Assembly (NCBI GenBank): GCA_030613055.1
Contig: JAUWMR010000046.1
Coordinates: 1-35,535, forward strand
Direction of reading: 5' to 3'
From: Desulfobacteraceae bacterium
GTDB lineage: Bacteria; Desulfobacterota; DSM-4660; Desulfatiglandales; Desulfatiglandaceae
Length of the DNA stretch: 35,535 nucleotides
Below, in pieces: positions 8,219 through 15,509 of the stretch. Every line of letters starts with the position of its first letter. Positions within the stretch are counted from its first letter, which is position 1. Position numbers and translations under genes: made by a program. The notes beneath the pieces are model-generated. The model was given only the letters and a program-made list of their open reading frames with translations, was not told the DNA's origin and did not search any database.

Positions 8219-9592
8219 ATGAAGACTATAGTGAATAGAAAAAAGGTTGAGTGGTGGGTGATGGTGATTCTTATCCTCTTCGGGTTGTGTGGGGGAAGGT
8301 ATTTTGTGTCACCTGCGACAGCAAAGGCCCCGGGTTCAGGAGTTGATTGTCGTGTTGAGATTGACAGGAGTGTTCTGCTGGAAGATGGGCCTCAGAAGGT
8401 CGTGATCAAGGTCACGCTGGACGCCCCGCCGCCTCCGGAAAAGATCGAACGTCCGGCCGTAAATCTGTCGATTGTATTGGATCGGTCAGGTTCTATGTCG
8501 GGCCAAAAGCTGGAAAAGGCCAAGGAGGCGGCCATCGAGGCGGTCCGGCATTTAGGGCCGGGGGATATTTTTTCGGTTGTAGCATACGATCATAACGTGA
8601 GAACGGTTGTACCTGCCCGGAGCGCAAGACATGTTGAGTGGATCGAGAGACGGATCAGGGAGATCCGATCCGGCGGTAACACGGCCCTTTTCGGAGGCGT
8701 CAGCCAGGGAGCTGCGGAGGTCAGGAAGAACTTTAGAGGAAGATACGTGCATCGCATTATCCTCCTGTCTGACGGCATTGCCAACGTGGGACCGAGCACC
8801 CCGGAAGACCTCGGCCGGCTCGGTGCGGCTTTAATCAAGGAAGGTATTTCGGTTACCACTGTAGGAGTCGGTACAGACTACAATGAAGACCTGATGACCC
8901 GCCTCTCGCAGAACAGCGACGGAAACAGCTATTTTGTGGAGTCGAGCAGAGACCTCCCGCGAATATTTGCTGCCGAACTGGGTGATGTTCTGAATGTGGT
9001 TGCCAAGAAAGTTCGCGTGATCGTTGAATGTCCTGATGGAGTCAGACCTCTGACTATTATCGGACGTGAAGGCCGGATCAGAGGTCGAACCGTAGAACTA
9101 TATTTAAATCAACTTTACGGGGGCCAGAAAAAATACGCGTTGATAGAGGTGGAAATACCAGGCGAAAAGAGCGGCGAAGAAATTCACATTGCTTCGGTGA
9201 GGGTGTCCTATGAGAACCCTTTCACACAAAAAAGCGAGACTGCATCAGGAAGGGTTAGCGCCAGATTCAGTGACGACAGGGCCGAAGTGAACAAGTCAGT
9301 CAATATCGGAGTACAAAGAGATTATCAGCTTAATCTGAACGCGATTGCCAAGGACAAGGCAATTTCTCTTTCCGACATGGGTAAAAAAGACGAGGCTGTC
9401 AGTGAACTGAAGAAATCCGCCGGTCAGTTGAGGTATTTGGGGCAGAAATATGACGATGAAAAGCTTCTGAATGAAGCTGAAGCAATGGAGCAGCAGGCAG
9501 AACAGATAGAGGAGAAGGGCATGACCCGGAAGCACAGGAAAAGCCTTCGAACGGATTCTTACCAGATGAAGCACCAGCAATTGAGCAAGTAA
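8219..9592 (+). CDS. Exported von Willebrand factor type A domain protein
   Basis: The protein begins with a basic stretch and one hydrophobic segment (VMVILILFGLCGG) that looks like a signal peptide or anchor, so the VWA domain should be periplasmic or surface exposed. The VWA metal-ion-dependent adhesion site is intact: D88-R-S90-G-S92, a later Thr in GGNTALFGGV, and Asp in LLSDGIANVG. A beta-rich region follows, then a helical C-terminus rich in Glu, Lys and Gln (EAEAMEQQAEQIEEKG) that is likely a coiled coil. ATG 8219 follows AAGGAGG (8206-8212) with good spacing, which makes it a better start than GTG 8174. A sensor kinase gene begins 113 bases downstream, so the VWA protein may serve the two-component pair. 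Binding partner unknown. Confidence 0.85.
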   Translation: MKTIVNRKKVEWWVMVILILFGLCGGRYFVSPATAKAPGSGVDCRVEIDRSVLLEDGPQKVVIKVTLDAPPPPEKIERPAVNLSIVLDRSGSMSGQKLEKAKEAAIEAVRHLGPGDIFSVVAYDHNVRTVVPARSARHVEWIERRIREIRSGGNTALFGGVSQGAAEVRKNFRGRYVHRIILLSDGIANVGPSTPEDLGRLGAALIKEGISVTTVGVGTDYNEDLMTRLSQNSDGNSYFVESSRDLPRIFAAELGDVLNVVAKKVRVIVECPDGVRPLTIIGREGRIRGRTVELYLNQLYGGQKKYALIEVEIPGEKSGEEIHIASVRVSYENPFTQKSETASGRVSARFSDDRAEVNKSVNIGVQRDYQLNLNAIAKDKAISLSDMGKKDEAVSELKKSAGQLRYLGQKYDDEKLLNEAEAMEQQAEQIEEKGMTRKHRKSLRTDSYQMKHQQLSK

Positions 9593-9705
9593 AAAGGTGA
9601 TGTTCCGGTGAATTAGCTCCCTGAGTCTTACGCCTTAGGCCTTTACTTGATTTCAGGAATAAACTATATCAAATTATATTACCCAAATGAACCATGTAAC
9701 GACTT

Positions 9706-11415
9706 ATGAAGAAATGCCCCATTATTCTATATTGGTTACTCCTTCTCGTGCCGACTTTTGTAATAGGTGTATTTGCCTTTCAACTGCTTCGACATGAGCA
9801 GGAGCGGATTGACAAGGAAGTGCGTTTTTCGGCCCGGGACAGGGCGCGATCTATCGCGGAAACATTACAGATTACTGTCGCGGCGGTCGAGGACGGGCTT
9901 ACGGAAGCTTTGTGTCGTATTCACGGTAACAGGCTGACAGAGACTCTCCTCGAATGGGAAGAGAGCAATCCCCTGCTGAGAAATGTGTTTGTCTGGAAGC
10001 CGAAGGTCGGCCTTCAATATCCCGTGTCAGGTGCTTCCGCAACGTTGGAAGAGAGGCGCTTTAATGCCCGTTATAATGCACTTTTTTCCGGCCGTGTTCC
10101 ATGGCAGTCGGCCGGGGCTGAGACGGCCGATGCTGTGCCTTCAGATACCCTTGTTTCAGAACAGCCAAGTCTGGTTCGGGACATTAAAAAATTAAAAACA
10201 GGGAGGCAAAGGCTTGTAAGCCTGGCAAAAGGGGAGGGCGGGAGTTACAAAGACAGGAATATGGAGGCTGAAGAGGGCTCCTGTAAAGTCGGTGGCTGGA
10301 TTCCGTGGTTTGAGGAGAACAGGCTGTTTATCCTTGGATGGGTACAGCGACAACCGAATGGTCTTATCTACGGTGTGGAAATAGAGTTGATGACCCTTCT
10401 GTCCCGACTTGTTACAGACTTTCCCGCAACAGCACCCAAAGGTATGGTATACGCCCTCCTTGACGGCAGCGGCCAGATTTTACATCAGGCAGGAAACAGT
10501 GCGCTGGAACCAGGTTTGAGGCCTGACCTGACTGTGCCTCTGGCACCCTATTTACCGCACTGGCAGGTTGCCGTGTATTTTGTGGATGGCCGCTTGGCCG
10601 CGGTATCCGGCAAGGGGTTTATTATCCTGTCCGGTCTACTTCTTGCGATCTTCATCATAGCTATTATACTTGGAGGTTCCCTGCTGACCTGGCAGGCTCA
10701 TCGCAATATGAGGGAAGCCCAGCAGAAGACGTCCTTTGTTTCCAATGTCTCGCACGAACTAAAGACGCCTCTTACGAGTATCCGTATGTACGCGGAGCTC
10801 TTGAATGAAGGCAGGATCAAAGACCCGGAAAAGAAAGAGCACTATCTGCGGGTTATTGTCGATGAGAGCCGGCGCCTCACCAGGCTCGTGAACAACGTGC
10901 TGGATTTCAGCCGGCTGGAACAGGGCCGCAAGAATTATTATCTTGAAGAACTGGAATTGACGGGGTACCTGCGCGAAATCGTGGAACTTCACCGGTTGCG
11001 TATTCAAGAGGCAGGGCTGGCCCTTGAAGTTCAAATCCCGGAGGAAAAAATTGTACTTCTGACTGACCGTGACGCTATTGAGCAAGTGATGCTTAATATA
11101 ATTGATAATGCCATAAAATATGCAGCTGATGGTGGAGAGCTCGTGATCGCACTGAAAGTCAAAAATGGCAAATGCGAGATCAGGTTCATGGACCGCGGTC
11201 AGGGAGTGCCTCCAGAGCACCGGTCCAGAATTTTCAAAAAATTCCATCGTGTCGATGACACGTTGACAGCACAACAGCCTGGCTCCGGACTTGGGCTGAG
11301 CATCACGCGCAGACTCCTTAGGGATATAGACGGAGATCTTTTATATGAACCGCGTGACGGTGGGGGAAGCAGCTTTGTGGTTCTGGTGCCTTGTCGATCG
11401 CATCGCGAATCTTAG
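9706..11415 (+). CDS. Membrane sensor histidine kinase
   Basis: The layout is a transmembrane helix at ~6-26, an extracytoplasmic sensor of about 280 residues with no family I recognise, a second helix at ~305-327 (IILSGLLLAIFIIAIILGG), a HisKA domain with phospho-acceptor H350 in NVSHELKTPLTSIR, and an ATPase domain. The ATPase shows the N-box (LNIIDNAIKYA), G1 (DRGQGVP) and G2 (GSGLGLSI). All parts needed for autophosphorylation are present. No HAMP domain is evident. There is no good ribosome binding site before ATG 9706. The response regulator gene starts 44 bases after its stop, so the two form a cognate pair. Confidence 0.93.
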   Translation: MKKCPIILYWLLLLVPTFVIGVFAFQLLRHEQERIDKEVRFSARDRARSIAETLQITVAAVEDGLTEALCRIHGNRLTETLLEWEESNPLLRNVFVWKPKVGLQYPVSGASATLEERRFNARYNALFSGRVPWQSAGAETADAVPSDTLVSEQPSLVRDIKKLKTGRQRLVSLAKGEGGSYKDRNMEAEEGSCKVGGWIPWFEENRLFILGWVQRQPNGLIYGVEIELMTLLSRLVTDFPATAPKGMVYALLDGSGQILHQAGNSALEPGLRPDLTVPLAPYLPHWQVAVYFVDGRLAAVSGKGFIILSGLLLAIFIIAIILGGSLLTWQAHRNMREAQQKTSFVSNVSHELKTPLTSIRMYAELLNEGRIKDPEKKEHYLRVIVDESRRLTRLVNNVLDFSRLEQGRKNYYLEELELTGYLREIVELHRLRIQEAGLALEVQIPEEKIVLLTDRDAIEQVMLNIIDNAIKYAADGGELVIALKVKNGKCEIRFMDRGQGVPPEHRSRIFKKFHRVDDTLTAQQPGSGLGLSITRRLLRDIDGDLLYEPRDGGGSSFVVLVPCRSHRES

Positions 11416-11459
11416 AAAAAAGGTAATTGATGCGCTAATTTCTGTGAGGAACGTGTAAT

Positions 11460-12221
11460 ATGGAATCAATTCGGATTCTTGTCGCGGAAGATGATCCCAA
11501 GATCCTTGCGGGCCTTGTCGATATGCTTGAAAGTGAAGGCTACCGGGCTGTGCCTGCGATTGATGGAGAACAGGCCCTGAAGCTGTTTGATAGCAAGAGA
11601 TTCGATCTTGTATTATTAGATATCATGATGCCCGGTAAAAGCGGGTATGACGTATGCAGGGTTATCCGGTCTCAAGACGAAGATGTGCCTATTATAATGC
11701 TCACTGCCAAAGGGCAGGAGATTGATAAGGTAGTGGGGTTGCAACTCGGGGCCGACGACTATGTCACAAAGCCTTTTGGAGTGAATGAACTGTTAGCAAG
11801 AATCGCGGCAGTACTGAGGCGCTCCCGGAAAAAGGCAAAACAGCCGTCAGAAGAAGCGAAGGCCCCTGATCATTTTACATTCGGGAGCGCGGAAATAGAC
11901 GGGCTCCAGTACAGGTTAACGCAAGGCGGGCAGACTTTTGATCTTTCAGCCAGAGAACTCGGGCTTCTTCATTTCTTTTATGTTCACCCCAACGAGGTAT
12001 TGAGCCGGGACATGCTGTTAAACGCCGTGTGGGGAATTGACTACTTCGGAACACGGACCGTGGATCAGCATATCGCGCAACTGAGGAAAAAGGTTGAACC
12101 GGATCCGGATAACCCTACTGTCATAACTACGGTGCATGGTGTTGGATACAGGTATGAGAGAAGTCAGGAGTCAGGAGTCAGAAGTCAGGAGTCAGAAGTC
12201 AGAAGTCAGGAGTCAGATTAA
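11460..12221 (+). CDS. OmpR/PhoB-family response regulator
   Basis: The receiver domain has the acidic pocket E10-D11-D12, the phospho-acceptor D54 (VLLDIMMPG), the conserved Thr (LTAKG) and Lys (VTKPFG). It is followed by a winged-helix DNA-binding domain (LSARELGLLHFFYVHPNEVLSRDMLL ... TVDQHIAQLRKK ... VHGVGYRYE), so it is a transcription factor controlled by the kinase encoded upstream. GAGGAAC before ATG 11460 serves as ribosome binding site. Family members normally end a few residues after GYRYE. Here the frame runs on for about 20 residues encoded by a heptanucleotide repeat (SQESGVRSQESEVRSQESD), an odd repeat-derived tail. Confidence 0.95.
   Translation: MESIRILVAEDDPKILAGLVDMLESEGYRAVPAIDGEQALKLFDSKRFDLVLLDIMMPGKSGYDVCRVIRSQDEDVPIIMLTAKGQEIDKVVGLQLGADDYVTKPFGVNELLARIAAVLRRSRKKAKQPSEEAKAPDHFTFGSAEIDGLQYRLTQGGQTFDLSARELGLLHFFYVHPNEVLSRDMLLNAVWGIDYFGTRTVDQHIAQLRKKVEPDPDNPTVITTVHGVGYRYERSQESGVRSQESEVRSQESD
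12163..12218 (+). repeat. Heptanucleotide tandem repeat (GTCAGRA)8 inside the response-regulator 3' end
   Basis: Eight consecutive 7-base units, GTCAGGA or GTCAGAA with the last GTCAGAT, fill these 56 bases up to the TAA stop. Three units make 21 bases, hence a seven-residue protein period (SQESGVR/SQESEVR). Because 7 is not a multiple of 3, gain or loss of one unit would change the reading frame of the C-terminus. Confidence 0.95.
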
Positions 12222-12269
12222 GGTTAACGGCGTACTCTGTGGTTGAACATAAACGTAGAGGAAAGCACT

Positions 12270-12686
12270 ATGGCAGAAAGCGAATGGCACGAGACACAAA
12301 TCCGAATCCGATACAAGGACACGGATCGTATGGGAGTGATATACTACGGGAACTACCTGACCTTTTTCGAGGTAGGCCGTGCCGAGCTTATGCGGCACCT
12401 TGATTTTCCATACGCCGAAGTGGAGGCCGACGGATATATCCTGGTTGTAACCGAGGCCAAAGCAAAATATTATGCCAATGTGGGTTACGACTCATTGGTA
12501 ACCGTAAAGACAAGGATCGCAATGGTTAGACACGCAAGCGTGAGATTTGAGTATGAAGTTGTCGATGAAGCAGGCAAGCTGCTCGTAAGCGGTCACACGG
12601 CCCATGCCTGCCTGAACAAGGAGCTCAAACCTGCGAGAATGCCGTCTGAACTGAAAAAAATTATCGAGGAAAATATCGAATCATAG
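12270..12686 (+). CDS. Acyl-CoA thioesterase, YbgC/4-hydroxybenzoyl-CoA thioesterase type
   Basis: This is a single hot-dog-fold domain of about 138 residues. The signature YKDTDRMGVIYYGNYLTFFE includes the catalytic Asp that in this family lies in DTDxxG(V/I)(V/I)Y. The enzyme hydrolyses acyl-CoA thioesters in the cytoplasm; the substrate cannot be read from sequence. ATG 12270 follows GAGGAAAG and is preferred over TTG 12243. It lies 48 bases after the response-regulator gene and may be transcribed with it, with no obvious functional link. Confidence 0.9.
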   Translation: MAESEWHETQIRIRYKDTDRMGVIYYGNYLTFFEVGRAELMRHLDFPYAEVEADGYILVVTEAKAKYYANVGYDSLVTVKTRIAMVRHASVRFEYEVVDEAGKLLVSGHTAHACLNKELKPARMPSELKKIIEENIES

Positions 12687-12725
12687 GCAGGTGTCTCTTA
12701 TAATACGAGGTTTGTTGGTGTATCA

Positions 12726-12747
12726 TTGATTGTGTTCTTACAATCAA
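12726..12747. repeat. Perfect 8-bp inverted repeat between thioesterase and DsrE-like genes
   Basis: TTGATTGT (12726-12733) pairs with ACAATCAA (12740-12747) around a six-base loop. It is not followed by a T-run, so it could be an operator or a weak terminator. Confidence 0.4.
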
Positions 12748-12803
12748 GGCCATTCAACTGATTTCAATAAAGACCTCTTAATCCATGAGTAAAGGAGGTT
12801 ACC

Positions 12804-13115
12804 ATGAATGTAATGTTTATTATTACCTCAGATGATGGTGAAACCATCTGCAATGCAATGAGAATCGCCAATATTGCCGTTGATAAGGGCGATGAAGTAA
12901 GTGTTTTCATGCTTGGCAAAGGGGTCCTTTTCGAACAAAGCAGCAATGAGGAGTTTAATGTTCTGGAACAAGTGAGCAAATTTGAAGGGGATTTTTATGT
13001 CTGAGGTGTGTGTATGAAATCCCACGGTCTGGTGGAATCAAGCACATGTCCTATTGCCTGGATGGATGATCTCTATGAATTGTCCATAGAAGCGGATAAG
13101 GTGTTTACTTTTTAA
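12804..13115 (+). CDS. DsrE-family selenoprotein (UGA at codon 67 read as selenocysteine)
   Basis: The first 66 codons encode the N-terminal half of a DsrE/DsrF/TusD-like sulfur-relay fold (MNVMFIITSDDGETICNAMR...). A TGA at 13002-13004 would end the chain there, but the same frame continues as GVCMKSHGLVESSTCPIAW and then MDDLYELSIEADKVFTF to TAA 13113-13115. That continuation is the expected second half of the family, giving 103 residues. Related proteins carry Cys-Gly-x-Cys where this gene has TGA-Gly-Val-Cys, so UGA would put selenocysteine in a redox U-x-x-C motif. A hairpin with a GGTCT loop begins 14 bases after the TGA. AAAGGAGG precedes ATG 12804. The role is probably sulfur or selenium transfer, or redox. 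The alternative, a nonsense mutation, would not explain the intact downstream frame plus hairpin. Confidence 0.83.
13019..13038 (+). promoter_or_regulatory. Candidate bacterial SECIS element
   Basis: ATCCCAC (13019-13025) pairs with GTGGAAT (13032-13038) except for one C-A mismatch, closing the loop GGTCTG (13026-13031). The GGTCT loop is the same as in the E. coli fdhF SECIS, which SelB binds. The loop begins 22 bases after the TGA codon, within the usual bacterial distance (fdhF is about 19). The hairpin lies inside the coding frame, as bacterial SECIS elements do. Confidence 0.75.
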
Positions 13116-13141
13116 ATTTATGGCATAATCAGCGGCCGCAT

Positions 13142-13175
13142 AAGACCAGAACAAAGTGGTCAGGTCTTTTTCTTT
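13142..13175 (+). terminator. Likely intrinsic terminator after the DsrE-like gene
   Basis: AAGACC (13142-13147) pairs with GGTCTT (13163-13168), followed by a T-rich tract (TTTTTCTTT). GACCA/TGGTC offers an alternative inner pairing. Its position 26 bases after TAA 13113-13115, rather than after the TGA at 13002, fits the longer selenoprotein reading. Confidence 0.6.
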
Positions 13176-13332
13176 AATAACTCAAGTGACGCCGTGGAGA
13201 GTAAAACTCGACCCGGAGTAAAACTTTGGCTTTTTGAAAAAAGAGATCCCCGCGACCCTTCGAGACTTTTTTTAAAAAACCTAAACTATTACGACCCGGA
13301 AAAATTTCCGTGAAGGATTTAGGAGGCCTTGT

Positions 13333-13827
13333 ATGTCGGACGTGGAGATAGTGAGGGGTTATATTCCCGGGTCGATCGGTCGAGTCGCTGAGCTTCATGG
13401 TGTCTATTATCACGAACACTGGGGGTTCGGGCTCTTTTTTGAGGCGAAAGTGGCAACCGGGCTTTCAGAGTTCTTAGGGCGATACGACGAAAATCGTGAC
13501 GGCTTCTGGATCGCGTTGATGGAGGGTCGCGTTGAAGGCTCCATTGCAATCGACGGGATTCACGCCGATACCGAGGGAGCGCAACTTCGGTGGTTCATCA
13601 TGTCTGATGCCTTGCGCGGAAGAGGCATTGGCAATCGGCTGATTAATATTGCTATGGACTTTTGCGAAAACAAAGGCCACGAGCGAGTATACCTCTGGAC
13701 TTTTGATGACCTTAACGCTGCGAGACACCTCTACGAGAAGAGAGGCTTCAAACTCGTTGAGCAACAGAGAGGAACCCAGTGGGGTTCAAAGGTCAATGAA
13801 CAGCGGTTCGAACTATGGTTAGAGTAG
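13333..13827 (+). CDS. GNAT family N-acetyltransferase
   Basis: A 164-residue single-domain protein with the acetyl-CoA binding signature: LRWFIMSDALRGRGIGNRLI contains the R-G-x-G-I/A-G motif A. The C-terminal motif B follows (YLWTFDDLNAARHLYEKRGFKLVEQ). It should transfer an acetyl group from acetyl-CoA to an unknown small molecule or protein. AGGAGG at 13321-13326 lies six bases before ATG 13333. It stands alone, convergent with the protease-like gene downstream. The resemblance to the GNAT half of MarR-GNAT fusions is notable, but no MarR half is present. Confidence 0.9.
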   Translation: MSDVEIVRGYIPGSIGRVAELHGVYYHEHWGFGLFFEAKVATGLSEFLGRYDENRDGFWIALMEGRVEGSIAIDGIHADTEGAQLRWFIMSDALRGRGIGNRLINIAMDFCENKGHERVYLWTFDDLNAARHLYEKRGFKLVEQQRGTQWGSKVNEQRFELWLE

Positions 13828-13913
13828 ACCCTTTGGAAATTCGTAACATTTTAGTTTTTTGAAAAGAATAGTGTGTCGAAGCGAACGGAGTTCCAAATAG
13901 AATGAGAAGGTGG

Positions 13914-15434
13914 TCAGTTGAGGTTTTTAAGCGCGGGAAGATTATAGCGCTGCCGGAGCTGGTTTTCGATTTTCGGAATCTCTAAGGCATCGAGATAGAT
14001 CACCTTGGGCTCATGTTCGAACTCGATTTTATGAAAGCCGTTTACAGGTGTTTCAAGTGCGCTTACCGCGTCTTTAAGCCTGCGTATGGCTTGATGGTTG
14101 ATGCGTGTTATTACCAGATTCGACAGGCCTTCATAACCAATGGTATAGGATGTGGGCATGACACGGGATAGAATAACAATTTTTTCCCTGTCTTCCTCAT
14201 CAAGATAATTCTGGTTCTTCGCGTAATAAACCAGGTGCGTGGGTGCATTTATGGACCAGCGCGAGCCGAACTCCCGCAAATATGGCATGGAAAGCTCCTG
14301 AAGGATCAACCCCCCTAAGATATAATATCGCGGGGCAGTATCAATGAGATAGGGTGGTACCAAGTATGATTCGGATGGTCGATGGTCGGGCATGATATTC
14401 AATGTCAGCATTTTTCCCTCACGGAAGACCTTAAAGGGTACAGTGTCTCCAACATGGAAATTACAGCGTGTCAAATGGGCAATAGATATTTTTCCATAAC
14501 GGGTGTGCTCGTAATTACCGCGCCTGTCGATGGGAAACCCCGCCATTTCCATGATGATGTCGCCCTCCTGCAATCCCCCTTTTTCTGCAGCGCTGTCCCT
14601 GATTACTCCCTGAACGTAAACACCGCCGGTGCTGCCGGATATTCCGACGTACCGGCGCAACTGCGGGTCTTCAGTTGAAACCATTCTGAAACCTGCTAAT
14701 GGAAAACCGCGATACTCACCGTTGGCAGCATCTTTTAAAAAATGCTCGATTACCGGCGCTGCAATAACGTCAACGGTCTGTCCCTTGGCGTTATATCGCA
14801 TAAGAAGGCCCGCAAGTTTTCCATCTTTTACCACGGGCAGTGTGATATTGCCCAGGCGATACTGCAATGAACTGTTCAGCCGGTAGGTAAGAAAGGAGTT
14901 CCCATAGGGGTACTGCGCCAGTTCGATAGAAGTGATGGGGCCTTCGCTAACTGCGATATTCCCGTTGCGTTGTACCTGCCATGCAGACAGGTAGTCTCCC
15001 TGCACGGCTCCGGTTGTAAGTTCCAGCGGCCGCATGTCCTCTAAAAAACGCGGGTCCGTGGGCTGAAGCAGGGCCAGATTGGCCTCGTAATCAACCACCA
15101 CCACCTTCGCCGTGCTTTTCTCCCTGCTGTCTGTCTTTTCCAGTTCGATATAGCGATGGTTGGCGACCAGTTTAGATGTCACCAGAATACGTGGGCCGCT
15201 TATGATAACACCGATGGCTGTACCTGTAGAGGGCGATTTTGGCTGCCAGGGTCGGCGAAAACTGTAACCCTGACGTGTAACGTTTACCCTGATCACCGAT
15301 CGATTTGGGGCTAATGCCGTAATTCCGGCAGATCCGGATGGGGCAGGAACAATACAGCCTGTCCCCGCGAATAACAGGAAAATTACTATTAATAAAAGAC
15401 AAAACAAGATTTGCATTTGAGATTTATTTTCCAT
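13914..15434 (-). CDS. Catalytically dead trypsin-like/PDZ protein (pseudoprotease), putative lipoprotein
   Basis: The protein is a paralogue of the product of the gene immediately upstream (15510-17033) in length, domain order and local motifs. By position-for-position comparison all three catalytic residues are lost: His becomes K88 (ILVTSKLV for ILTNAHV), Asp becomes N119 (EANLALL for DCDLAIL) and Ser becomes I197 (GNITLP for GNSGGP). A PDZ domain follows (GGVYVQGVIRDSAAEKGGLQEGDIIMEM) and then a C-terminal region with a second PDZ-like part. The N-terminus has a strong hydrophobic stretch ending FAGTGC, a plausible but non-canonical lipobox. It probably acts as a periplasmic scaffold or regulator, perhaps of the active paralogue. 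The two genes are 75 bases apart on the same strand. Confidence 0.82.
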   Translation of the reverse strand: MENKSQMQILFCLLLIVIFLLFAGTGCIVPAPSGSAGITALAPNRSVIRVNVTRQGYSFRRPWQPKSPSTGTAIGVIISGPRILVTSKLVANHRYIELEKTDSREKSTAKVVVVDYEANLALLQPTDPRFLEDMRPLELTTGAVQGDYLSAWQVQRNGNIAVSEGPITSIELAQYPYGNSFLTYRLNSSLQYRLGNITLPVVKDGKLAGLLMRYNAKGQTVDVIAAPVIEHFLKDAANGEYRGFPLAGFRMVSTEDPQLRRYVGISGSTGGVYVQGVIRDSAAEKGGLQEGDIIMEMAGFPIDRRGNYEHTRYGKISIAHLTRCNFHVGDTVPFKVFREGKMLTLNIMPDHRPSESYLVPPYLIDTAPRYYILGGLILQELSMPYLREFGSRWSINAPTHLVYYAKNQNYLDEEDREKIVILSRVMPTSYTIGYEGLSNLVITRINHQAIRRLKDAVSALETPVNGFHKIEFEHEPKVIYLDALEIPKIENQLRQRYNLPALKNLN

Positions 15435-15509
15435 TATTCCACCAGTTTATTTCGAGTTTAAAACCACGTCCTCCCCCGCATAGCGGGATCTTCGATGGAC
15501 GTGAATTCT

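Noticed and set aside
12163-12218. Tandem repeat as a CRISPR or iteron array
   Set aside because: The units are 7 bases with no spacers and lie inside a coding end, so it is a simple tandem repeat.
13002-13004. TGA in the DsrE-like gene as a true stop or nonsense mutation
   Set aside because: The frame stays family-like for 36 more codons, the TGA sits at a conserved Cys position, and a GGTCT-loop hairpin follows.
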